This document shows positions 1 through 6,457 of a stretch of DNA of 7,104 nt, in pieces. The DNA lies in the NCBI GenBank assembly GCA_023435505.1, contig JAEYRR010000273.1:1-7104 (forward strand), given 5' to 3'. Source of the stretch: Bacillota bacterium. Its GTDB lineage: Bacteria; Bacillota; Clostridia; Lachnospirales; Lachnospiraceae. Every line of letters begins with the position of its first letter. The stretch's first letter is position 1. The translations under genes and the position numbers were made by a program. The notes under the pieces were generated by a model that had not been told where the DNA came from, made no database searches, and saw only the letters and a list, made by a program, of their open reading frames with translations.

Positions 1-403
1 GCTCCGTATCGGTAGCCACAAACCCCAGATGTTCATATACCTTCACTGCAAAAGGTGATGAATTAACAGTAAGAGTCCCTAGTGTACTGTCACACAATGC
101 CATTTTAAACAGTTCTTTACCGATACCCTGTCTCTGAACGCTCTCGTCTACAAAAAATAAGGCGATATGATTCCCCTTATTCCGGGTTGCGATCATTCCG
201 ACCAGCTGATCTCCTAAGAAAGCTCCATATAGGGTTAGCTGACTTATAAAGGTATGATTATGTAAGCATGTATGAAATGCCTCCGTTCCTTTCTCACTAT
301 AGTCCGGAGCCTCAAATCTAAGAAATACCCTCCATGCTAATTCAAGAGCAACAGAAGTCTCACTTAAAGCAAGGCGGTGATAATTCACTTTTTTTCTCAA
401 CAT
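1..403 (-). CDS. GNAT family N-acetyltransferase, 3' end outside the window
   Basis: This gene reads leftward off the window edge, with 134 codons visible and no stop reached. The protein begins MLRKKVNYHRLAL. It shows the GNAT pattern: a central strand LYGAFLGDQLVGMIATR (about residues 58-74), a strand IALFFVDESV (80-89), then the acetyl-CoA pyrophosphate-binding motif QRQGIGK (90-96) at the start of a helix. The C-terminal part holds the usual VYEHLGF (122-128), seen near the end of most GNAT domains, so only a short tail is probably missing. The start at 403 is supported by an SD (GGAAGGTG) about 5 nt upstream. GNAT enzymes transfer an acetyl group from acetyl-CoA to an amine, but the substrate cannot be read from the sequence. 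The divergent neighbour is the cysteine-rich gene at 487. Family assignment is firm; function beyond the family is unknown. Confidence 0.88.
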   Translation of the reverse strand, partial: MLRKKVNYHRLALSETSVALELAWRVFLRFEAPDYSEKGTEAFHTCLHNHTFISQLTLYGAFLGDQLVGMIATRNKGNHIALFFVDESVQRQGIGKELFKMALCDSTLGTLTVNSSPFAVKVYEHLGFVATDTE

Positions 404-486
404 TTTTCACCTTCCACTAAATTTTGTATCGAATAAAGTCATTTTTGCATATAATTTAGTATACCTGATATAAATGAGGGATTATA
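404..486. promoter_or_regulatory. Divergent intergenic region with candidate promoters
   Basis: This 83-bp AT-rich spacer separates two divergent start codons, so it must carry signals for both unless one gene is leaderless. On the plus strand a perfect TATAAT lies at 450-455, placing a start site near 462. Its -35 is poor: TTGTAT at 424-429 would need a 20-bp spacer. A second pair, TTGCAT (445-450) and TATAAA (469-474) with an 18-bp spacer, would start transcription at or past the SD and is less likely. The SD for the rightward gene is GAGGG (476-480), 6 nt before its ATG. On the minus strand TATACT is a possible -10 without a clear -35. Exact promoters are therefore uncertain. Confidence 0.35.
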
Positions 487-846
487 ATGAAAAATAACTG
501 TAGTATCTGCAGTAATACTTTAATAAATGTTACTCAGGTTACCGTAGAACCTGGTATTGAGCGGGAATATATCAAGTTTGCCAAACGCCTGGATGAGCTA
601 CTAAAGGAGAAATATTGTGACTTCTACATCTGTTCTCAGGTGAATCAGGTCATTGCCAACCCTACCTGTTTATATGTAACATCCTTCTACAAGGACACTT
701 GCGATATCTGCAAGGTTTATGCAGAGATTGAAAAACTGATTAACTGCCTGTATACAAGGGAATTCCGCTGCACCGTTCAGCGTAAGACCATCTTTAGCTT
801 TACCAATACCAGAACGGTTCATCCGGAACCGGACTGTTGCTTCTAA
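487..846 (+). CDS. Small cysteine-rich protein of unknown function, possibly ferredoxin-like (ABM-like) fold
   Basis: I do not recognise this 119-residue protein. It has 11 cysteines: C5 and C8 (CSIC), C44, C49, C61, C72 and C75 (CDIC), C87, C95, and a terminal C117-C118 pair. It has no signal peptide or membrane segment, so it is expected to be cytoplasmic. The middle reads as strand (VTQVTVEPG, 15-23), helix (about 25-42), strand (DFYICSQVN, 45-53), strand (CLYVTSFYKD, 61-70), helix (about 72-88) and strand (FRCTVQRKTIFSF, 93-105). This order resembles the beta-alpha-beta-beta-alpha-beta layout of dimeric alpha-beta barrel proteins such as antibiotic biosynthesis monooxygenases. That is an inference from pattern only. 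The two CxxC pairs could bind zinc or act in redox chemistry. An SD (GAGGG) sits 6 nt before the ATG. The gene appears monocistronic and ends just before a hairpin. Confidence 0.75.
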   Translation: MKNNCSICSNTLINVTQVTVEPGIEREYIKFAKRLDELLKEKYCDFYICSQVNQVIANPTCLYVTSFYKDTCDICKVYAEIEKLINCLYTREFRCTVQRKTIFSFTNTRTVHPEPDCCF

Positions 847-862
847 CCATTGTTAATAAGTA

Positions 863-889
863 ATGTGGCAGACAATCTGTCTGCCACAT
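863..889. terminator. Perfect 12-bp hairpin between convergent genes, probable bidirectional terminator
   Basis: ATGTGGCAGACA (863-874) and its exact complement TGTCTGCCACAT (878-889) flank a 3-nt loop. The hairpin lies 16 nt after the stop of the cysteine-rich gene and 22 nt after the stop of the leftward DUF2007-like gene. Its symmetry and position between convergent stops suggest it ends transcription from both sides. Neither side has a clean U-run, only moderately T-rich sequence on the plus strand from 890, so termination may be less efficient than at the hairpin at 6342-6364. Confidence 0.6.
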
Positions 890-911
890 ATGCTATGTAT
901 CTTACCTCTTC

Positions 912-1160
912 TTAATGTCTGTTGTTCATAGCAAAAATTGCCTGGTCATAATCTGTCTTTTTCACATATATCTTATGCTCAATCATGAGTTTCTCACCTA
1001 TATGGCCTATAGGTTGTGCCCCTACCGATGAACGATTATTAAGATTCTCTGCTTTAACCGTATAGTCAATGTTTTGACTAGCCAGTAAACTAGTGATTTC
1101 TGCATATTTTGCCATATCAAAAGTGACAAATAATTCTTTTCTATTAAATATGGTAATCAT
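912..1160 (-). CDS. Small DUF2007-like protein (putative signal-transducing family), 82 aa
   Basis: The 82-residue protein begins MITIFNRKELFVTFD. It shows the layout I associate with DUF2007: a short first strand, a helix that senses position (MAKYAEITSLLASQNIDY), a strand (TVKAENLN), a variable loop, then a strand (EHKIYVKKTDYDQAIFAM) leading into the last helix. DUF2007 proteins are small and cytoplasmic, with no established reaction. The open frame extends up to 1220, but the start at 1160 is preferred. A run of six G (1173-1168) serves as the SD 7 nt upstream of it, whereas the ATG at 1166 is only 1 nt from this SD. A good promoter (1192-1220) also lies inside the longer reading. The gene follows the DUF4846 gene by 65 bp and can be transcribed separately. 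Family call is moderate. Confidence 0.72.
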   Translation of the reverse strand: MITIFNRKELFVTFDMAKYAEITSLLASQNIDYTVKAENLNNRSSVGAQPIGHIGEKLMIEHKIYVKKTDYDQAIFAMNNRH

Positions 1161-1191
1161 ATTCATTCCCCCCAATGGTACTCTTTTTAAC

Positions 1192-1220
1192 AGTATCTTC
1201 TTAATTCTCAAGCTTGTCAA
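1192..1220 (-). promoter_or_regulatory. Sigma-A-type promoter of the DUF2007-like gene
   Basis: On the minus strand a consensus -35 TTGACA (1220-1215) is followed by exactly 17 bp and GATACT (1197-1192), which matches TATAAT at four of six positions. Transcription would start near 1185, giving a leader of about 25 nt before the start at 1160, with the G-run SD inside it. The -35 lies 5 bp downstream of the DUF4846 stop codon. No terminator is visible in between, so read-through from the upstream operon is also possible. Confidence 0.6.
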
Positions 1221-1225
1221 TCTTT

Positions 1226-2215
1226 TTAATAGCTTAGTTTACGAAGACTGCCTTCCTCAAAGGTATACTGTGGAGTGCCAAATGGATAAGTTACGTCCTC
1301 CTCATAATACCAAGGGTCACCCTCATGGTTATCATTTTTTAGAACGTGGAACTCCTGAGCAGGCATATATCCTTGGGCTAATAAAAAGGCTTTCTCTCCC
1401 TCAGAATTTTGACATATATCTACTACCATCACTACGTGTCCTGGGCTCCCTCCCTTTATAAAGATATCTCCCACTTTAAGATCCTGAAGTGTTGTTGGTT
1501 CAGATTCCTGATCCATAGACATGGTTCCTGCATAGCAGAATACTATTCTTAGATATTGCTCAAAGGTTTCATAGGAATCATCATAGGAGCTACTTTTCAC
1601 CCAGGAGACGTTATTCCCACTTACCTTGATTCGATAGCCATTCATCCATTTCTTATAGGTTGCCATAAATCCATTGGTAAAATGAAATGCAATCTTATCA
1701 TACTGTTTCTGGCTCCAGTAGTACTCAGCATATACTCGCATAATAGAATCCGCACACTGCTGCAAATTCCGATTCTCTATAGGAAGTTTGAAGACTGCAA
1801 CATGGGCCTGCTGATTCGACTTTTCGCTGCCATCGTATAATAAAACAGGGGCTTTGTCCTCTTTCATCTCATAAGACCTGAGGAAAGAGGTAAGGCTATC
1901 AGCGTCTGCTGATACTCTGGTATAGCCCTCTGGGACAAGAATCCTCGTCTCTAACGTATTCCCCTGTGGCTCAATTAGACTGATCTCTGCTGGCTCAGTC
2001 GCCTGGGGCGTAGGCTCTAGACTTGGTTCTATGGTTTGCTCTGTAGGTTCTTTGCTTATCTTTACATTCTCCGGAGATAAACTCTCACTCCCAACTATTG
2101 GATTTTTTTGATTGGAACCTCCAAACAATCCATCTCTATAACGTACCACAAAAAAAGCCAGTACAAGTATCCCTGCTATCAATAGAACGATTGAAGCTAC
2201 TTTCTTCCCCCTCAT
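1226..2215 (-). CDS. DUF4846 domain protein with N-terminal membrane anchor
   Basis: This 329-residue protein starts with a short basic segment (MRGKK) and one hydrophobic helix (about residues 6-24), with no clear signal-peptidase site, so it is probably anchored with its bulk outside. A Pro/Glu/Ser/Thr-rich linker follows (about 35-80), then one domain (about 82-329). That domain carries hallmarks I know from DUF4846: PVLLYDG (123-129), NRNLQQCADSIMRVYAEYYW (148-167), FHFTNGF (177-183), FCYAGT (226-231), VGDIFIKGGSPGHVVMVVD (248-266) and FLLAQGYMPAQEFHVLKN (277-294). The family has no assigned reaction. The order of C154 at a helix start, the GD...GH segment with H260, and a later polar Q281/H290 recalls papain-like NlpC/P60 or CHAP folds, which often act on peptidoglycan; this is inference. 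The SD AGAGAGG is well placed. It lies 21 nt behind the NUDIX gene and is likely cotranscribed. Confidence 0.88.
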   Translation of the reverse strand: MRGKKVASIVLLIAGILVLAFFVVRYRDGLFGGSNQKNPIVGSESLSPENVKISKEPTEQTIEPSLEPTPQATEPAEISLIEPQGNTLETRILVPEGYTRVSADADSLTSFLRSYEMKEDKAPVLLYDGSEKSNQQAHVAVFKLPIENRNLQQCADSIMRVYAEYYWSQKQYDKIAFHFTNGFMATYKKWMNGYRIKVSGNNVSWVKSSSYDDSYETFEQYLRIVFCYAGTMSMDQESEPTTLQDLKVGDIFIKGGSPGHVVMVVDICQNSEGEKAFLLAQGYMPAQEFHVLKNDNHEGDPWYYEEDVTYPFGTPQYTFEEGSLRKLSY

Positions 2216-2236
2216 AAATTACCTCTCTTACATCCA

Positions 2237-2743
2237 TTATTTTAAATATTTTTCTATGTATTTTACATAAATTCCATAGGACGCATTTCCCGGAGCCGGT
2301 GGGAACATATATTGAAGAGCATCTTCTACGGGAACCCAGGATGCAGAATCTACTTCTGAAGAAAGGACCATCTCACATTTCTTTGCAAATGCGATAAAAC
2401 CTATCATAAGAACTCCTTTCATCCCGAACCAGTAGGTTCCTGCGTATTCCATTCTCTCCAGCTCGATTCCAATCTCCTCTCTGACTTCCCTCACAACAGC
2501 CTCTTCAGCCGTCTCTCCAGGAGACATATAACCTGAGACAAAGGATGCGTATCTATCAGATATGTATCCCTGCCTCAACAAAACTAATTCGTTATATTCA
2601 TTGACTATTAAAACGATTACACAACTTGGAAAAGTATCAAACCAATATTTGTTACAAGTCTCGCAAAATGGCACCAGGCCATCATCTCCGGCCATTTTAT
2701 CTGTCAACTTTACTCCACAATCTGGACAAAATCTATAATGCAT
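2237..2743 (-). CDS. Zinc-ribbon NUDIX hydrolase, NudC-like
   Basis: This 168-residue protein opens with a compact zinc ribbon, C6-P-D-C9 and C27-E-T-C30. A NUDIX domain follows, with a perfect NUDIX box at residues 71-93: G71, E77, then R85-E-V-R-E-E-I-G-I93, whose glutamates bind the metal for diphosphate hydrolysis. Ribbon plus NUDIX is the arrangement of NudC (NADH pyrophosphatase), and the segment VLMIGFIAFA (111-120) matches the LM-F strand of NudC. NudC's preceding substrate signature SQPWPFPxS is here GTYWFGMKG (102-110), so NAD(H) specificity should not be assumed. The protein also lacks the N-terminal domain of E. coli NudC. It is presumably cytoplasmic, hydrolysing a nucleoside diphosphate derivative. 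The start at 2743 has an SD GGAGG 7 nt upstream. It lies 40 nt after the GH3 gene, in the same likely operon. Confidence 0.9.
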   Translation of the reverse strand: MHYRFCPDCGVKLTDKMAGDDGLVPFCETCNKYWFDTFPSCVIVLIVNEYNELVLLRQGYISDRYASFVSGYMSPGETAEEAVVREVREEIGIELERMEYAGTYWFGMKGVLMIGFIAFAKKCEMVLSSEVDSASWVPVEDALQYMFPPAPGNASYGIYVKYIEKYLK

Positions 2744-2783
2744 CTTCCTGCCTCCACTTATCTACTTTAAAGTACCTTTTCTC

Positions 2784-5183
2784 CTAGATACAGAACTGAT
2801 TCATCGCTTGAAGCATCTTCCTATACTGTACTTCTTTTTCCTCCTCTGAAAGTTCCAATTTGTCCTTTACTGTGGCCTCCCAATACATCTTTAAGGTAGT
2901 CACAATATCCCCCAGCGTCTGGAGCTCTATGCCTTCTTTGTTGACAACACCCTCTGGACAATACTTTGCCAGACACTCAATCGCCCCTTCAATCCCTGCA
3001 ATATGGCCAAGTAAGGTATCTTCTGTGATTCCATAAGGGTTATTTCCCTCTGCCGTAATTTTTATTTGATTAACAATATGACGGGATGAAGTACCTAGAT
3101 AAAGTACATAGTCATCCGGCTGTACCTGCCAGCTTCCTGTAATCTCATCGTAGGAAGCCAGTTCATCGGCGGTAATGGTAAAAGATAACTCCTTACTTTG
3201 ACCCGGTTCTAGTTCTACCTTCATGAAGTCCTTTAATTCCTTTGGCGGCTTCACTAAGATAGGATTCTCCTCTCCTACATACAGCTGTATAACCTCCTTA
3301 CCTGTCATAGTACCTGTATTTCGTATGGTAAAGGTAAGGATTATGGTATCCTCTTTCCTATCCTTATCTAGTATCTGTTTATTAGTCCTTACATTCTCGA
3401 TCTGAAAGCTGGTATAAGATAAGCCAAAGCCAAATGGGAACATAGGCTCAATCTCTTTAAACTCATAGTAACGGTAGCCAACCATTGTTCCTTCTCCATA
3501 CCAGACCTCACTATTCCTACCTGGAAAGTTGCCATAGGTTGGAGTATCCCGATATGCCCTTGGGAAGGTAATTGGTAGCTTACCGGAAGGACTGAAGTTT
3601 CCTACTAAAGCATCTGCCACTGCATGGCCACCCTCCATTCCCGGTATAAAGATACAAAGCAAAGCATCAATGTCCTCCTCATACTCTGTAAGCTCTACAG
3701 GCCCACAAACGTTGAGAATTACTACAACCTTTTTACCTTCCTTCTTTGCCTCTGATATTGCCCAGCTTAAAAGCTTTTGCTCCTCATGGGGCAGTTTTAG
3801 ATTAGCCCGGTCTGCGCCTTCCCTTCCAATCACTCCTACGGTAATGATCACAGTATCAGTTGTTTTAGTAATACGCTCAAAGGAAACCATCTCTTCCCCT
3901 AGCATTTCCCTCATAGTCTCATATAAGCTGGTGCTTTCAGAGGTCACAACATTGGCACTTCCTCCTCCAGACTCAATGAAGCGTTTACTCTTCTCACCAT
4001 AAAAGGCTACCCCTGCATTCTTAGATAGTGGAAGGGTTTTCTCACGGTTCTTAAGTAAAATAATAGATTCCTTTACTGCCTCATAAGCAGCTTGAGCTGA
4101 ACACTCTCTATTAAGCTCCTTATATCTTCTTCCCTTCATAACCGGCATAAGAAGAAGAGTACTGAGATATCTGCGGATAGACTCATTGATACTATCTTCA
4201 GACAATGTTCCGTTTTCCACGGCTTCTATCATGGGCTTCGTATCCCTTGGACCTGGCATTGCCATATCATTTCCTGCTTTAAGAGCCGTCACCTGATTGT
4301 ATGCTGCTCCCCAGTCACTCATGACATAACCATCAAAGCCCCATTCTTCTTTTAATAGTTCTGTTAAAAGCCACGGATTTTCCACACAGTGCTGTCCATT
4401 GACTGCGTTATAAGCACTCATAACAGTCTTACAGCCACCCTCTTTCACACAGGCCTTAAAGCCCGGAAGGTATATTTCCTGTAGCGCTCTCTCCGGTATA
4501 CGTTCATTTACTGTCATTCGTTCTGTTTCTTGATTATTTGCAATAAAATGCTTTGTATTGGCGATGACTCCTTCGTCTTGAATGCCCCGCACAAAAGCAG
4601 GTGCCAGCTTTGCTACCAGACAAGGATCCTCAGAATAGCCCTCAAATAGCCTTCCTCCCCTTGGGTCTCTATGTATATTAATATTTGGCGTTCCTAATAA
4701 TACATCTATCTTATAATACTGTGCCTCTTTTCCTAAGGCTCTGCCACACTGATAGATTGTCTCAGGATTCCAGCCAGAAGCAAGTACGATTCCAGGTGGG
4801 AAACAGCCAGGCAGTTTCCCCTCTGGAACATATGGTTCCATCAGCTCTTTTACCCTGTGAAATAGTTCTACTAACTGTGGATCTGTTAAACTTTGTACCT
4901 TTTCCTGATCTTCTATGAGAGTAAGAAGTGTCGGTATCTTTGCTATAAAATCCTGAAATACTGGCTCCTTCTTTTCACTTTCCGAAAGCTTCTCATAAAT
5001 CTCCTGAAGAATCTGCATCGTATTGATACCGGTTCCACCGTCCAGATAGGATACAGCAGGAATGCCGTACTTTTCTAAGGCAGTTCCATTAAACTGGGAG
5101 GCTCCTGATAGTAATGTCAGTTTTTCCTCTAACGTCATTTCCTTGATAAGTTCGGTTATGGATGATTGATCTGTTAAATACAT
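2784..5183 (-). CDS. Glycoside hydrolase family 3, beta-glucosidase-type, cytoplasmic
   Basis: This 799-residue protein has the typical GH3 order. The N-terminal barrel carries YLDGGTG (46-52), FPPGIVLASGWN (128-139), RDPRGGRLFEGYSEDP (172-187), KHF (211-213) and VMSDWG (287-292) with the catalytic nucleophile D290. The second domain carries GREGADR (453-459), where E455 is the likely acid/base, then VCGPVEL (492-498), PGMEGG (514-519) and SGKLPITFP (533-541). A fibronectin-III-like domain (about 628-705) follows. There is no signal peptide, so it should act on imported glycosides, releasing a terminal sugar with retention of configuration; the exact sugar (glucose, xylose or other) is not decidable. 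Two features are unusual: a roughly 70-residue helical insertion (about 55-125) where most GH3 enzymes go directly from the D-G loop to CFP, and a helical C-terminal extension (about 715-799). The SD AGGAGG is 7 nt from the ATG. It is 65 nt behind the tandem GNAT gene. Confidence 0.95.
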   Translation of the reverse strand: MYLTDQSSITELIKEMTLEEKLTLLSGASQFNGTALEKYGIPAVSYLDGGTGINTMQILQEIYEKLSESEKKEPVFQDFIAKIPTLLTLIEDQEKVQSLTDPQLVELFHRVKELMEPYVPEGKLPGCFPPGIVLASGWNPETIYQCGRALGKEAQYYKIDVLLGTPNINIHRDPRGGRLFEGYSEDPCLVAKLAPAFVRGIQDEGVIANTKHFIANNQETERMTVNERIPERALQEIYLPGFKACVKEGGCKTVMSAYNAVNGQHCVENPWLLTELLKEEWGFDGYVMSDWGAAYNQVTALKAGNDMAMPGPRDTKPMIEAVENGTLSEDSINESIRRYLSTLLLMPVMKGRRYKELNRECSAQAAYEAVKESIILLKNREKTLPLSKNAGVAFYGEKSKRFIESGGGSANVVTSESTSLYETMREMLGEEMVSFERITKTTDTVIITVGVIGREGADRANLKLPHEEQKLLSWAISEAKKEGKKVVVILNVCGPVELTEYEEDIDALLCIFIPGMEGGHAVADALVGNFSPSGKLPITFPRAYRDTPTYGNFPGRNSEVWYGEGTMVGYRYYEFKEIEPMFPFGFGLSYTSFQIENVRTNKQILDKDRKEDTIILTFTIRNTGTMTGKEVIQLYVGEENPILVKPPKELKDFMKVELEPGQSKELSFTITADELASYDEITGSWQVQPDDYVLYLGTSSRHIVNQIKITAEGNNPYGITEDTLLGHIAGIEGAIECLAKYCPEGVVNKEGIELQTLGDIVTTLKMYWEATVKDKLELSEEEKEVQYRKMLQAMNQFCI

Positions 5184-5248
5184 TGCTATTCCTCCTAATC
5201 TTCATCTCCTGTAATAGCCCTGAATCCATACTCCCCAATATCATCATA

Positions 5249-6271
5249 CTATATTTCCTGCTTTGTATCTATGATTTTCATCAATACTTTTTCTCGATAT
5301 CCTTTCATCCTTTGATCAAATCTGCGCTCATAACTATAGGTGTAGGAGGTGAAATATTTGCTCCAGAAGTGTAACGCGTTAGGGTTAAGAGTCTCGAAGA
5401 TTACTCCTATATTATCATACCCTTCGGCTCTTAAGGTATTACAGACATAGGCCAGTAGTCCTGGGGCCATTCCACTTCCACGATATTCTTCTTCAAAGAA
5501 GGCGCCACCTATGTTTACTAGCTTTTCATCCTCCGTAAGAAAAGCTTCTCCCTCATCCTCCACGGAGATAAAGCCGACAATCTTTTTGTCTGCCTTGGCC
5601 ACGAATACTCTCATTTCTTCAGAATACCATTCTTCATAGTTTTGCAGATCCTTTGGAAAAAATATCGGTGACTGACTCATATGTAAGGTTAGTTTATTCC
5701 TTAGAGGGGCAATCTTCATAAACTCTCCTACTTTTAGCTCCTCATACTCAACTCCTCTTATCTCAGACTTTACTGGAACCTCCTCTATAAGCCCTCTAAC
5801 TGCATCACTGCAACGAATTCCGAAGCCCTTAAACACAAGTGATCTTCCAACCTCTTCATCATGGGCATATCTGCTGAGTGCACAGCTATAAACTTCCTGC
5901 GAAACAAAATCCTCTGCCACTGCTGTGAGCAGTAAAGAAGCTAGCTCTCCTCTCTTAATACCGGATGCTCCCTCCTCCAGAAAAGCACTTCCCCCTACAG
6001 GAGAAAATACTCCCTTTTCCTTCCCATGGAAATTATCCCATGGTCCGCTAAATGCAAGAAAGCCAATCACTTCCCCCTTATATAGGGCAACCTTGCCATA
6101 AGGCTGTCCACAAAGCCAAGTATTAAGCCCTGTCAGTCTCTCTCTGAGTCTCTCTTCGGGTAAGCTTACACAATGCTCTTTCTCTATGTAGAATTCCTTT
6201 ATAGCCAGTTCTACTGCTTGATCTACATATTTCTCACTATACTTTTCAAATACAAGTTCATCATATTTCAT
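5249..6271 (-). CDS. Tandem GNAT N-acetyltransferase (two GNAT domains)
   Basis: This 340-residue protein looks like two GNAT folds joined. The first (about residues 5-165) has the strand KVALYKGEVIGFLAF (60-74), but its acetyl-CoA loop is not canonical and may be degenerate. The second (about 172-325) has VFVAKADKKIVGFISV (222-237), the acetyl-CoA loop EEYRGSGMA (261-269) at the start of a helix, and NPNALHFWSKYF (296-307), the usual late GNAT segment. Only the second half may be catalytic. The substrate cannot be inferred; tandem GNATs include small-molecule and antibiotic acetyltransferases as well as mycothiol-type synthases. The upstream region is purine-rich (AGGAAAGAGAAG) rather than a compact SD, so initiation may be weaker than in the genes behind it. 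It is the first long gene after the leader terminator and probably heads the GH3, NUDIX and DUF4846 operon. Confidence 0.85.
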   Translation of the reverse strand: MKYDELVFEKYSEKYVDQAVELAIKEFYIEKEHCVSLPEERLRERLTGLNTWLCGQPYGKVALYKGEVIGFLAFSGPWDNFHGKEKGVFSPVGGSAFLEEGASGIKRGELASLLLTAVAEDFVSQEVYSCALSRYAHDEEVGRSLVFKGFGIRCSDAVRGLIEEVPVKSEIRGVEYEELKVGEFMKIAPLRNKLTLHMSQSPIFFPKDLQNYEEWYSEEMRVFVAKADKKIVGFISVEDEGEAFLTEDEKLVNIGGAFFEEEYRGSGMAPGLLAYVCNTLRAEGYDNIGVIFETLNPNALHFWSKYFTSYTYSYERRFDQRMKGYREKVLMKIIDTKQEI

Positions 6272-6335
6272 TTTCTTCTCTTTCCTTTCCTAATTAACCT
6301 ACGGTTCCAGCAGACCTTTACCTCTTTTGTTCAAT

Positions 6336-6364
6336 AAAAAAGCCGTGGCAAAATACGCCACGGC
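6336..6364 (-). terminator. Strong intrinsic terminator between leader ORF and tandem GNAT gene
   Basis: On the minus strand GCCGTGGC (6364-6357) pairs perfectly with GCCACGGC (6349-6342) around a 7-nt loop, followed directly by six T (6341-6336). This is a textbook rho-independent terminator for leftward transcription. It lies 21 nt after the stop of the 23-codon ORF and 64 nt before the tandem GNAT start. No convincing -35/-10 pair is seen in those 64 nt, so the downstream operon probably depends on read-through. Confidence 0.88.
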
Positions 6365-6385
6365 ATAATCCTTCTTACGATGTGA

Positions 6386-6457
6386 TTATTGATCAACTAC
6401 CGAGGTAATCCTGCTTCTTATTCTATGGGTGTTTCTTATACTTACATGATATGTCAT
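6386..6457 (-). CDS. Leader-type small ORF, 23-residue arginine-rich peptide
   Basis: The ORF is ATG to TAA with 23 sense codons. The SD AAAGGAGG, fully complementary to the 16S rRNA tail, ends 9 nt before the ATG. The peptide begins MTYHV and its centre reads HRIRSRI (residues 11-17), giving two overlapping Arg-X-Arg motifs (R12-I-R14 and R14-S-R16), and it ends VVDQ. There is no hydrophobic segment. A promoter ending at 6513 leaves a 5' leader of about 50 nt, and an intrinsic terminator follows 21 nt after the stop. This arrangement is typical of attenuator leader peptides. Arg-X-Arg sequences are known macrolide-dependent ribosome stalling sites in ErmD-type leaders, so a drug-sensing role is conceivable. 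It could instead be an independent small peptide gene. An ATG 8 nt earlier (6465) opens another short frame but sits too close to the SD. Confidence 0.6.
   Translation of the reverse strand: MTYHVSIRNTHRIRSRITSVVDQ

Noticed and set aside
1093..1461. Plus-strand open frame of 122 codons
   Set aside because: It runs antisense over the DUF2007-like and DUF4846 genes, has no SD and its product is not protein-like; it is a shadow of the minus-strand genes.
1556..1840. Plus-strand open frame of 94 codons
   Set aside because: It is fully inside the well-supported DUF4846 gene on the other strand and resembles no family.
3223..5078. Several plus-strand open frames of 60-110 codons (3223, 3670, 4685 and 4893)
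   Set aside because: All lie antisense to the GH3 gene, whose motifs are continuous over this span.
5162..5374. Plus-strand open frame of 70 codons across the GH3/GNAT junction
   Set aside because: It overlaps both genes antisense, has no SD, and its hydrophobic look comes from the T-rich complement of purine-rich coding sequence.
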